Below are positions 1 through 7,201 of a stretch of 13,741 bases of DNA, piece by piece. The stretch is from the NCBI GenBank assembly GCA_031266095.1, contig JAISBR010000197.1, positions 1 through 13,741 on the forward strand, read 5' to 3'. Below the pieces are notes generated by a model. It ran no database searches. It saw only the letters and a list, made by a program, of their open reading frames with translations, and was not told where the DNA came from. The position numbers and the translations under genes are program-made. Every line of letters begins with the position of its first letter. Position 1 is the first letter of the stretch. This stretch comes from Treponema sp. (GTDB lineage: Bacteria; Spirochaetota; Spirochaetia; Treponematales; Breznakiellaceae).

Positions 1-2
1 TC

Positions 3-24
3 AAATAGCAGAGGGCTACTATTT
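3..24. terminator. Imperfect hairpin downstream of the permease gene
   Basis: Arms at 3-11 and 16-24 pair over 9 positions with one C-A mismatch around a 4-nt AGGG loop. It lies about 40 nt past the permease stop codon and could be a weak terminator. There is no good T-run on the transporter strand, so the role is uncertain. Confidence 0.25.
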
Positions 25-61
25 TATAGATTATTACAGAATGCTGTCCGCCTGGAACCAA

Positions 62-1183
62 TCACTTATGATATGATAGTCTCGCATTGACGTATCCTGC
101 GTCAAGTAAATACCCATAATTCGTTTTATTACCGCTTCGTTCGATTGCGGCAGATAAGTCTTTCGGCCTGGCCCGGTTGTTTTTCGCCCGAATATCCATA
201 ATCACCGCAAGGGCGATAATAATTCCCTTGATGATCTGCTGAATGTAAGAATTAATCCCCAAAAGGTTCATGATGTTGTTGAGGATACCTACGATAAACG
301 CACCGGCCAAAGTTCCCATCGCGGTTCCGATACCGCCTGAAAAACTGGTCCCGCCAATAACCGCCGCGGTTAAGGCTTCAAATTCGTAACCCTGCGCTGC
401 CGCCGGAAGTCCCGCGTTATTTCGCGACATAAAAATAATCCCTGCAAGCCCTACGAAAATTCCGTTAAGCAGATAAACAACGAATTTTGACCGGGAGACC
501 TGAATACCCGAAGCATTTGCGGCTTCCTCATTGCCACCTATGGCGTACAGGGATCGTCCAAGCCGGGTATTATTTAGAATGTACCAGGTAGCAAGGAGTA
601 TCAACACCATAAAGATGATGGGAAGCGGAATATGAAAAAGGGATCCCTGGCCTAATACCACAAAATTGCCAATTTGGTAAATACTCTGTCCTGCGGTATA
701 GAGTAGTACAAGCCCCCGCGCCATCGTCATAACCGCAAGCGTTGCAATGAAAGGCGGCGTCTTGAATACACTGGCCAACATTCCGCTCACCATATTGCAG
801 AGGATACCGATTGCCAGACCCACTGAAGAAGCGAGAAGCAGAGAATTCGTGGCCTTGTATACGGCAACGGCGAGTACCCTGGCAAGCGCCAGGACCGCAC
901 CGTTGGCAAGATCAATAAGGCCGGCAATGATCAGCATGGTTTCCCCAAAAGCGAGTATCGCGATCACTGAATTCTGCTTCAAAATATTGCTTAAATTCGC
1001 GGGTGATAAAAAATTCCTGTTTAACAACGTACTGATCAAAAAAGTTGCAACGAGTATGACAAAGATACTGTTCCTGTTTATAAAAGAAGTAAAACGGGAA
1101 AAACTGATATTTTTAGCTATCTTTATTCCTTCCTTTCGCCTTAGTTCATTCTTACACGGCCGCTTTTGTACTGCCCGTGGCAT
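62..1183 (-). CDS. Sugar ABC transporter permease, RbsC/XylH family
   Basis: Inner-membrane permease of a CUT2-type (ribose/xylose/galactose-like) ABC importer; it forms the sugar channel together with the ATPase encoded just upstream. Numbered from the ATG at 1183, it has about 8-10 hydrophobic segments from residue 38 to 330. It carries the family motif GLIDLANGA (88-96; the usual form is GGIDLSVGS), a cytoplasmic GNEEAANASGI loop (217-227) that contacts the ATPase, and the conserved GGTSFSGGIGT stretch (277-287). A tail of about 40 residues after the last membrane segment is longer and more polar than usual. The start is unclear. The only in-frame ATG lies inside the ATPase gene and has no ribosome binding site, whereas a good site (AAAGGAAGG, 1128-1136) sits 7 nt before an in-frame ATA at 1120. 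The specific sugar is unknown, and a periplasmic binding protein gene is not in the window. Confidence 0.9.
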   Translation of the reverse strand: MPRAVQKRPCKNELRRKEGIKIAKNISFSRFTSFINRNSIFVILVATFLISTLLNRNFLSPANLSNILKQNSVIAILAFGETMLIIAGLIDLANGAVLALARVLAVAVYKATNSLLLASSVGLAIGILCNMVSGMLASVFKTPPFIATLAVMTMARGLVLLYTAGQSIYQIGNFVVLGQGSLFHIPLPIIFMVLILLATWYILNNTRLGRSLYAIGGNEEAANASGIQVSRSKFVVYLLNGIFVGLAGIIFMSRNNAGLPAAAQGYEFEALTAAVIGGTSFSGGIGTAMGTLAGAFIVGILNNIMNLLGINSYIQQIIKGIIIALAVIMDIRAKNNRARPKDLSAAIERSGNKTNYGYLLDAGYVNARLSYHK

Positions 1184-2678
1184 ATTGCATTATGAGTTCC
1201 TGGGAAAACTCGCCGCGCCGTAATTCAGCGGTAATTTTTCCTTTTGTCATTACATAGATCCGATCGCACATTCCCAAAAGTTCCGGCAGTTCCGAGGAAA
1301 TCATAATGATGCCTTTATTACCGTTTTTGACAATATCGCTCATGAGTTTGTATATTTCGTATTTCGCTCCCACATCTATCCCCCGTGTAGGTTCATCGAG
1401 GATCAGCACTGCCGGATCTTTGATAAGCCATTTGGCCACGACAACCTTCTGTTGGTTGCCGCCGGAAAGATTGGCTGCGGGAGTTTCTACAGAGGGTGTT
1501 TTAATCATAAGCTGGGCGCATTGTTCCTGTATCTCCGCCAGCTCTTTGTTTTTGTGCAAGCGGCCGCCGTAGATATACCGGGCCAGATTCGGGAGACCCA
1601 TGTTTTCCCGAACGCTCCGCATGAGAACAAGGCCATAACGGCGGCGGTCCTCGGAACACATGGCGATTCCGTTATTCACACTGTCGGTAACTTTTTTTAT
1701 GGCAATCTTTCTTTTTTTTACTTTGATGGTTCCCGAATCTATCGGGTCCAGTCCGCCGACAGCCCTGGCCACTTCAGTACGCCCGGCTCCAACCAGTCCG
1801 GCAAAACCGATAATCTCACCCGCATGGAGGGTAAAACTGATATTGTGAAACACTCCGATCCGGTTTAATTTTTCTACTTTGAGCAGTTCTTCTCCGGCCG
1901 CCACTTCAATCTTAGGGTAGTCATCGGACAATTCCCGGCCGACCATCAGGGCGATGACGTTATCAATGGTCAGATTTTTCGCCTCATCGCTCCCGACAAC
2001 TTTGCCGTCCCTAAAAACAGTTATCCGGTCGGCAATCCTGAATATCTCGTCCATTTTATGAGAGATATAGATGATGCTTTTTCCACGTTTTCTCAAATCG
2101 AGAATTTTATTTAACAGCTCGTCAACCTCTTTCGCGGCTATGGAAGAGGTCGGTTCATCCATTATCAAAATTGAAGAATCTTTATGAATTGCCTTGACGA
2201 TTTCGAGCATCTGAATATCGGCGATACTCAGGTTTTTCAGTTTAGTCTGAAGTCCATCGATCATTCTGGGATTGTCAATGAGGCCTTCGGCTTTTAGAAG
2301 CTCTCCGGTTTGTTGATAGATATACTTCCAGTTTATTTTACCAAATTTATTCACCGGCAGGTTTCCCAAAAAGAGACTTTCCGCTACGGTCATCTCCGGA
2401 ACATAAGTACATTCCTGGTAGATCATGGCGATTCCATAGTTCCTGGCGTCCACAGGATTTTGAATCCGGACCGGCTTACCTTCAATATGAATATCCCCGG
2501 AATCCGCTTTATAGAGGCCGTTGATTATCTTCATCAGGGTCGACTTGCCCGCGCCATTCTCGCCGCACAAGGCGTGGACTTCTCCCCGCCGGGCTGAAAA
2601 ACTTACATTCTCCAGAGCTATCACTCCGGGAAAAGTCTTTGTAATGTTTTTCAGTTCAAGAAAAGTATTTTCTATCAT
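1152..2678 (-). CDS. Sugar ABC transporter ATP-binding protein, RbsA/MglA family
   Basis: Double-domain ATPase that powers a CUT2 sugar importer; 508 residues, the usual length for RbsA/MglA/XylG. Domain 1 has Walker A GENGAGKST (39-47), Q-loop YQE (87-89), a degenerate signature LSIADIQ (150-156), Walker B ILIMDEPTS (170-178) and a switch His in ISH (205-207). Domain 2 has a degenerate Walker A GLVGAGRTE (294-302, Lys replaced by Arg, as usual in this family), signature LSGGNQQ (404-410) and Walker B LILDEPTRGID (425-435). The start at 2678 has AAGG 8 nt upstream and follows a leader of about 44 nt from a strong promoter. It is the first gene of a leftward operon with the permease. The family is certain; the substrate (ribose, xylose, galactose or another) is not determined. 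Confidence 0.95.
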   Translation of the reverse strand: MIENTFLELKNITKTFPGVIALENVSFSARRGEVHALCGENGAGKSTLMKIINGLYKADSGDIHIEGKPVRIQNPVDARNYGIAMIYQECTYVPEMTVAESLFLGNLPVNKFGKINWKYIYQQTGELLKAEGLIDNPRMIDGLQTKLKNLSIADIQMLEIVKAIHKDSSILIMDEPTSSIAAKEVDELLNKILDLRKRGKSIIYISHKMDEIFRIADRITVFRDGKVVGSDEAKNLTIDNVIALMVGRELSDDYPKIEVAAGEELLKVEKLNRIGVFHNISFTLHAGEIIGFAGLVGAGRTEVARAVGGLDPIDSGTIKVKKRKIAIKKVTDSVNNGIAMCSEDRRRYGLVLMRSVRENMGLPNLARYIYGGRLHKNKELAEIQEQCAQLMIKTPSVETPAANLSGGNQQKVVVAKWLIKDPAVLILDEPTRGIDVGAKYEIYKLMSDIVKNGNKGIIMISSELPELLGMCDRIYVMTKGKITAELRRGEFSQELIMQYATGSTKAAV

Positions 2679-2728
2679 AACGCATACCTTGTGAAAAATT
2701 CTCCGCTTACAACCGCAGACTATATATG

Positions 2729-2757
2729 ATTATCTCACGGGTATTTGCGCATGTCAA
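2729..2757 (-). promoter_or_regulatory. Sigma-70 promoter of the sugar transporter operon
   Basis: On the minus strand the sequence reads TTGACA (2757-2752), a 17-nt spacer, then GATAAT (2734-2729). This is nearly consensus, and it predicts transcription from about 2722. An operator-like palindrome overlaps the -35 box and spacer. Confidence 0.8.
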
Positions 2758-2804
2758 CAAAAATTTGCGCAAAAAATATAAAAAAAGTCCGTTGTTTGCG
2801 TAAA
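2744..2804. promoter_or_regulatory. Three LacI-type operator sites
   Basis: Three related 10-mers lie in the divergent region: TTTGCGCATG (2744-2753), the perfect palindrome TTTGCGCAAA (2764-2773) and TTTGCGTAAA (2795-2804). All have the central CG typical of LacI-family operators. Their centres are 20 and 31 bp apart, about two and three helical turns, so all three lie on one face of the DNA. The first overlaps the transporter promoter. They are the likely targets of the adjacent regulator. Confidence 0.7.
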
Positions 2805-2843
2805 ATTTTATCGAAATCGTCATTGTATTTCTCCGTTAAAACA

Positions 2844-2849
2844 TATACA
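2844..2849 (+). promoter_or_regulatory. Possible -10 box of lacI-family gene
   Basis: TATACA ends 8 nt before the ATG at 2858. No clear -35 box is seen at the right distance, and no ribosome binding site precedes the start. If it is used, the transcript would begin within a base or two of the start codon. Confidence 0.3.
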
Positions 2850-2857
2850 CTCATTTT

Positions 2858-3868
2858 ATGAAATCCAAGAGTCTTACTACTATGGAAGCCGTAGCGCTCA
2901 AAGCGGGGGTTTCAATTACCACGGTATCTCATGTTATCAATAAAACACGGCATGTAAGCGCGGAAACCATAGAGGTGGTTTTACGGGCGATAACGGAATT
3001 GAACTACCGGACTTCAAAAATGACCAAGCCTACGGCGGGGAAGCGAATTTATATCGGGGTTATTATTGCGGATGCCCGGGAAGATTATTTTATGGCAATG
3101 ATTAAGGCCATTGAATCGGTTGCGGCGGATTATGGAATATCCATTATTTTCTGTGATTCCGAAATGGACCCCGAAAAAGAAGAAAAAAACATCGCCATTT
3201 TGCTGGAACGAAATGTAAACGGCCTGCTTTTGGCGCCGGTGGAAGCCGATCACATCCCAAAAATTCTGCGAAAAATGCCGGTCCCGGTGGTTCTTATAGA
3301 CCGGCAATACGAATCCCATAACTTTCTATTTGTGGGAATAAACAACTTTCAAAGCGGTTATTTGGGAACAAAACATCTCATGGATAAGGGATGTAAGCGG
3401 ATCGGTTTCATCGGATATTCCAGTTCCGTTTATACTATCAGACAGCGTATTCTTGGATACAAGGCCGCCATTTTGGAGAAGGACCAGTCCGTTGATGATA
3501 AAGAGCTTGCCCTGAACTATAATAAAGAAGACTCCTTTCCCCTTATTAAACAGTTTATACTTGACGCGGGCTTTGACGGCATGATTTGCGCAACATCCAC
3601 CCTTTGTTATGAACTTATCGAGGTCCTTGATACCCTTAGCGTGGAAGTACAGAAAAAGCTCAAAATCATTACCTTTGACGACAACCGCTGGTTTGACTAT
3701 CTCAAATATCCGGTTTCGGTGATTTCCCAGCCGGTAGCGGAAATAGGCAACTCGGCTCTGGAGAATCTGCTGCAAATGATCGAGCAAAAAAATTCCGCCT
3801 GCAATGTTAAACGGGAATTGCTCTTTGATGTCAGCATCATCGACAGGATAAAACAGGAACGGGAATGA
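2858..3868 (+). CDS. LacI-family transcriptional regulator
   Basis: Sugar-responsive DNA-binding regulator, 336 residues, the normal family length. The N-terminal helix-turn-helix covers residues 8-50 (key stretch EAVALKAGVSITTVSHVIN, 10-28). A linker follows, then a periplasmic-binding-protein-like effector domain from about 64 (IYIGVIIADAREDYF), with VNGLLLAP (120-127), VLIDRQ (145-150) and RIGFIGYSS (181-189) as landmarks. The start gives the usual N-terminal length, but no Shine-Dalgarno sequence precedes it. The hinge is unusual: aligned by eye from Tyr50, the Leu that inserts into the operator minor groove in LacI and PurR falls at Thr59. It is divergent from the sugar transporter and probably represses it through the palindromes between the two genes. 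It may also control the downstream carbohydrate enzymes on its own strand. Confidence 0.93.
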   Translation: MKSKSLTTMEAVALKAGVSITTVSHVINKTRHVSAETIEVVLRAITELNYRTSKMTKPTAGKRIYIGVIIADAREDYFMAMIKAIESVAADYGISIIFCDSEMDPEKEEKNIAILLERNVNGLLLAPVEADHIPKILRKMPVPVVLIDRQYESHNFLFVGINNFQSGYLGTKHLMDKGCKRIGFIGYSSSVYTIRQRILGYKAAILEKDQSVDDKELALNYNKEDSFPLIKQFILDAGFDGMICATSTLCYELIEVLDTLSVEVQKKLKIITFDDNRWFDYLKYPVSVISQPVAEIGNSALENLLQMIEQKNSACNVKRELLFDVSIIDRIKQERE

Positions 3869-3872
3869 ACCT

Positions 3873-3974
3873 CCGCGCGGCAGAGTTCGGACCTCCGGTC
3901 CGGCGGGGTATTAAACCCGAGCAATACCCTATGAGAACAACATACCGCGTGGCTCTGCCGCGCCGTTGTTGATT
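3873..3974. repeat. Mosaic palindromic repeat, copy A
   Basis: Fills most of the gap between the lacI-type gene and the GH88 gene. It holds a GC hairpin (CGGACC-TCC-GGTCCG, 3888-3902), an inverted header GGGGTATTAAACCC (3905-3918), a 31-nt core up to 3949 and an end module GCTCTGCCGCGCCGTTGTTGATT split across 3952-3974. GCGCGGCAGAG (3875-3885) and CTCTGCCGCGC (3953-3963) form an 11-bp perfect inverted repeat around the whole. The header and core recur at 13470-13514 with one 2-nt indel. The GC hairpin module recurs there in inverted orientation. Confidence 0.85.
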
Positions 3975-3976
3975 AT

Positions 3977-3981
3977 AGGAG
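3977..3981 (+). promoter_or_regulatory. Ribosome binding site deciding the GH88 start
   Basis: AGGAG lies 5 nt before the ATG at 3987, which makes this the start rather than the in-frame TTG at 3966, which lies inside the repeat. Confidence 0.8.
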
Positions 3982-3986
3982 CTTTT

Positions 3987-5180
3987 ATGAATGACGTTTT
4001 TCCTGGAATCGACTCCCTCAAAAACCGGGAGCTTTTTTCCGCCCCCCCGGAGACAGGCCCGGGGTTTTGGCGGGAGGCCCTGGCTTTTGCCGTGGACAGG
4101 ACCCGGCGGAACATACCCCGGTTTAAAAATCAATACCCCGCGCCGGCCAGTGTCAACAACGTATATCCGTTAATTGATAATACCGAATGGACCACTTCGT
4201 TCTGGCCGGGGCTGCTCTGGCTTGCCTGGGAAAGTACGGGCCAGGAACTGTTCCGCAACGCAGCTGAAGACCGGATAGTGGATTTCCGCACCCGGCTGGA
4301 TAAACGGATCGCCGTGGAGACCCACGATCTGGGCTTTCTCTATACTCTGGCCTGTATTGCCCCCTGGCGGCTTACCGGGAACCGTGCCGCCCGGGACGCC
4401 GCCCTCAAAGCGGCGGATCTGCTCCTTGCCCGTTATTACGAAAAGGCCGGCGTTATTCAGGCCTGGGGCAACCTGAACGATCCTGCCCAGCGGGGCCGGA
4501 TCATCATCGACTGCGCCATGAACCTTCCCCTGCTGTACTGGGCCACCGGGGAAACGGGGAACCCCCATTACCGGGAAGCGGCGGAGCGGCATATCGGCGT
4601 CGCCAACCAATATCTTATCCGGGAAAACTGGTCCACCTATCACACCTATTATTTTGATACCGAAACCGGGACCCCCCTCCGGGGCAGTACCGCCCAGGGT
4701 TATGCCGATGATTCCTGCTGGTCCCGGGGACAGGCTTGGGGAATTTACGGCAATGTCCTTTCCTTCCGGTATCTCCGAAACCCGGAACTGTTGGAAAAGG
4801 CCTGCCTCCTTGCCCGGTATTTTCTTAACCGTCTGCCCGGGGATCTGGTTGCCTATTGGGATCTGGTTTTTACCGAAGGGCCTGAAGAACGGGATAGTTC
4901 CGCCGGGGCCATAGCCGCCTGCGGCCTTTTGGAATTAAGCCGGGCCCTGCCGGTTTCCGATCCGGAGCGCCGGCCCTTTGAAAACGCCGCTCTCCACATT
5001 ATGGCCTCCCTGGCCCATTCGTATACCACGGCCGGTAAGCCCGCCGCCGATGGTATCCTTTTGCATGGAGTTTACGGAAAACCCCAGGGGAATGGGGTGG
5101 ATGAGTGTACCGCCTTTGGGGACTATTTTTATATGGAAGCTTTGGTCCGGATCTGCCGGCCCTGGAAGCCTTATTGGTGA
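3987..5180 (+). CDS. Unsaturated glucuronyl hydrolase, GH88 family
   Basis: Cytoplasmic-type enzyme that removes 4,5-unsaturated uronic acids from the non-reducing end of short oligosaccharides left by polysaccharide lyases. It has 397 residues, close to the usual GH88 length of about 370-400, with no signal peptide. Family motifs in order are TSFWPGLLWLAWE (70-82), HDLGFLY (113-119), IIIDCAMNLPLLYWAT (172-187), QGYADDSCWSRGQAWG (237-252) and DSSAGAIAACGL (303-314). Asp114 and Asp175 match the two catalytic aspartates of the Bacillus GL1 enzyme (88 and 149 as recalled), with the same 61-residue spacing. The stop codon touches the ribosome binding site of the next gene (TGAGGAGG), so the two are translationally linked. 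Codon use is GC-rich compared with lacI. GH105 is a related alternative, but the motifs fit GH88 better. Confidence 0.92.
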   Translation: MNDVFPGIDSLKNRELFSAPPETGPGFWREALAFAVDRTRRNIPRFKNQYPAPASVNNVYPLIDNTEWTTSFWPGLLWLAWESTGQELFRNAAEDRIVDFRTRLDKRIAVETHDLGFLYTLACIAPWRLTGNRAARDAALKAADLLLARYYEKAGVIQAWGNLNDPAQRGRIIIDCAMNLPLLYWATGETGNPHYREAAERHIGVANQYLIRENWSTYHTYYFDTETGTPLRGSTAQGYADDSCWSRGQAWGIYGNVLSFRYLRNPELLEKACLLARYFLNRLPGDLVAYWDLVFTEGPEERDSSAGAIAACGLLELSRALPVSDPERRPFENAALHIMASLAHSYTTAGKPAADGILLHGVYGKPQGNGVDECTAFGDYFYMEALVRICRPWKPYW

Positions 5181-5185
5181 GGAGG
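5181..5185 (+). promoter_or_regulatory. Ribosome binding site deciding the DUF2264 start
   Basis: GGAGG directly follows the GH88 stop codon and lies 5 nt before the ATG at 5191. The frame stays open upstream to an ATG at 4978, but that stretch lies inside the GH88 gene and has no family similarity. Confidence 0.85.
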
Positions 5186-5190
5186 CGTAT

Positions 5191-7164
5191 ATGTATAATG
5201 AAAAAATACTGAACTCGCTTGGCTCCACCCCTCTGCTCACCCGTTCCGATGTTCAACGGAGCCTGGTCGATCTGCTGGCCCCCCTGAAGGGATATACGGC
5301 GTCGGGGGGGTACCATCTGGGGAACGCCGGAGCCCACTATGCGCCGAAAACCGCCCTCATGGAAGGCTGGAGCCGGACCCTCTGGGGCATAGCCCCCCTG
5401 GTCGCCGGCGGGGGAACCTGCCCGGACCCGGATTCAATCCGTCTGATTTTGAGGCAGGGAGTCGATCCCGCTTCCCCCGGTTATTGGGGGGAATCCGGGG
5501 ATAGGGATCAGCTTTTGGTGGAAATGGCCTCCCTGGCCCTTTCGCTTATCATTGCCCGGCATATATTTTGGGATCCCCTGGACCGGGAAGACAGGCGGCG
5601 GCTGTATACATGGCTTTCCGCTATTGAAAAACGGGAACTGCCGGCCAACAATTGGCATTTTTTCCGTATCCTGGTCTGCGCCGCTTTTCGGGAACTGGGG
5701 CTTCCGGTGGATGAACAAGCGGAAAAAGAATCCTTTGATCTGGTGGAATCCTGTTATCAAGGTGAGGGCTGGTACCGGGACGGCGCCGGAGGAACTTATG
5801 ATTTCTACAATCCCATGGGCTTTCATTTTTACGGCCTCTTGTACGCGAAACTCAGGGGAGCCGGAGATCCGGAACGGGCGGCCCGGTATACGGAACGGGC
5901 CCGGCTCTTTGCCCGGAAATTTGCGGCTTGGTTCCGGGAGGACGGTTCCGTGGTTCCCTACGGCAGGAGCCTGACCTACCGTTTTACCGCGGTTTCCCTG
6001 TTTTCAGCCTGCGTCTTCGCGGACCTGGATGTTCTGCCCTGGGGCGTCCTCAAGGGACTGATCCTCCGCCATCTGCGCTGGTGGTTCTCCCGGCCCATCC
6101 TGGACAACGGAGGTATCCTCAGCGTTGGGTACGGGTATCCCAATCTTGTTATGGCGGACACCTACAATTCGCCGGGATCGCCGTATTGGGGCCTTAAAAC
6201 ATATCTCATCCTTGCGTTAGGTGAGGAGCACCCTTTCTGGCAGTCGCGGGAAACGCCGCTTCCGGAGACCTCAGGCGGAGAAGCGGAAGTAAGCGCCGAT
6301 CCGGTTCCCGGCTTTATCCTTACCCGGACACCGGAGGATGTACAGATCCTCAATCCGGGGCAGTATCCGGGCTTCGATATGAACCACCCGGCGCAGAAAT
6401 ACGGCAAATTCGCTTATTCCGCCCGATTCGGTTTTTGCGTGTCTCTGGGGTCTTATAATATTGAAAAAACCGGCTGCGATTCCATGTTGATGGTCTCCGA
6501 AGGGGACGGGTATTGGCGGGAACGACGGCAGGTGAAGGCCCGGGTTTCGGGATCAAACTGGACCCGAAGCGTTTGGAACCCTTGGCCTGATGTGGAGATT
6601 ACCACCACTCTTGTGAGCTTCGGCGCCTGGCATGTGCGGATCCACCGGATACACAGCGGCAGGGCCCTTGAGACTGTGGAAGGGGGCTTCGCCATCCGGC
6701 GGTATAATCGTTTTGATCCCCCGCTGCCGGTTTATAATACTGCGGATACAACGCAGGAAGCCCTGGCCGCCTTTCCATGGGGGGCTTCCCGAATAGCGTC
6801 CCTGGAACCGGTCCCGGATACCGGCCTGTGGAACATTGGCGGTAAAAGAAAAGGCTCCCTGCTCATCTCCGCCCCGAATCTCAACATACAAGATCCCGTG
6901 GTGGTCATTCCCGTACTGGAGGGAAAAGCGGGACCGGGCGTTACCCTCCTGGCCTGCGCGGTCCGGGCGGGGGACAGGGACGCGGTGGTGAACGCAGAAC
7001 TTCCGCCCGTAGCGCTGGAGGAATACATGGGAGCCTGTTGCACTTGCGGGTTTTTGCGCCACTTTACAAAAATGGCGCGTCTTCTTTGCCGATGTAGACG
7101 GTGGCTCCGGTTGCTTCCGCTATGCGGCGGACGTTTCCCGCATGATCCACATCATGATGGGTAA
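5191..7164 (+). CDS. DUF2264-family protein with scrambled C-terminus
   Basis: Large GC-rich protein (657 residues as read) resembling the DUF2264 family, which is often found beside GH88/GH105 enzymes and sugar transporters. The N-terminal two thirds look all-helical, as in (alpha/alpha)6 glycosidases, with conserved-looking stretches GYWGESGDRDQLL (97-109), LPANNWHFFRILV (150-162), YDFYNPMGFHFYG (203-215), PYGRSLTYRF (256-265) and GILSVGYGYPN (308-318). The rest, from about 370, looks beta-rich. No signal peptide is visible. I recall that some relatives are placed among glucuronidase glycoside hydrolases, but am not certain; activity on uronate oligosaccharides is an inference from context. 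From about residue 616 the sequence turns Cys/Arg-rich and unlike the family, and residues 625-657 are antisense to a metallo-beta-lactamase remnant. The native 3' end was therefore probably lost, and the protein may or may not still work. Confidence 0.8.
   Translation: MYNEKILNSLGSTPLLTRSDVQRSLVDLLAPLKGYTASGGYHLGNAGAHYAPKTALMEGWSRTLWGIAPLVAGGGTCPDPDSIRLILRQGVDPASPGYWGESGDRDQLLVEMASLALSLIIARHIFWDPLDREDRRRLYTWLSAIEKRELPANNWHFFRILVCAAFRELGLPVDEQAEKESFDLVESCYQGEGWYRDGAGGTYDFYNPMGFHFYGLLYAKLRGAGDPERAARYTERARLFARKFAAWFREDGSVVPYGRSLTYRFTAVSLFSACVFADLDVLPWGVLKGLILRHLRWWFSRPILDNGGILSVGYGYPNLVMADTYNSPGSPYWGLKTYLILALGEEHPFWQSRETPLPETSGGEAEVSADPVPGFILTRTPEDVQILNPGQYPGFDMNHPAQKYGKFAYSARFGFCVSLGSYNIEKTGCDSMLMVSEGDGYWRERRQVKARVSGSNWTRSVWNPWPDVEITTTLVSFGAWHVRIHRIHSGRALETVEGGFAIRRYNRFDPPLPVYNTADTTQEALAAFPWGASRIASLEPVPDTGLWNIGGKRKGSLLISAPNLNIQDPVVVIPVLEGKAGPGVTLLACAVRAGDRDAVVNAELPPVALEEYMGACCTCGFLRHFTKMARLLCRCRRWLRLLPLCGGRFPHDPHHDG
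7056..7078. other. Hairpin at the DUF2264/MBL-remnant junction
   Basis: GCGCCA (7056-7061) pairs with TGGCGC (7073-7078); after one mismatch, three more A-T pairs follow. Neither strand has a T-run after the stem, so it is not a convincing terminator. It marks the edge of the scrambled region. Confidence 0.5.
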
Positions 7165-7201
7165 GCAGAATAATTTTAACGCCTTTTCCCAGCGCCGCTA
7201 G
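7064..7201 (-). pseudogene. Metallo-beta-lactamase-fold gene remnant
   Basis: On the minus strand a frame of about 45 codons, with no start codon, encodes a recognisable internal piece of a metallo-beta-lactamase-fold hydrolase. It reads KIILLTHHDVDHAGN, which contains the metal-binding HxDxDH-type motif of this superfamily, then RRIAEATGATVYIGKEDAPFL, the usual strand that follows, and then a stop. Both flanks of the gene are missing. On one side it abuts the stop codon of the DUF6675-like gene; on the other it merges with the DUF2264 coding end. It is a dead fragment left by deletions. The original function within the superfamily cannot be told. Confidence 0.75.

Noticed and set aside
4978..5190. 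Upstream extension of the DUF2264 frame to an earlier ATG
   Set aside because: It lies wholly inside the GH88 gene, and GGAGG before the ATG at 5191 gives a far better start.
6553..7062. Long minus-strand open frame inside the DUF2264 gene
   Set aside because: GC-rich genes leave open antisense frames; the product is Gly/Pro/Arg-rich and resembles no family, while the sense frame carries conserved motifs.
7056..7078. Hairpin as a transcription terminator between the convergent genes
   Set aside because: The stem is followed by A-rich or mixed sequence on both strands, not by a T-run.
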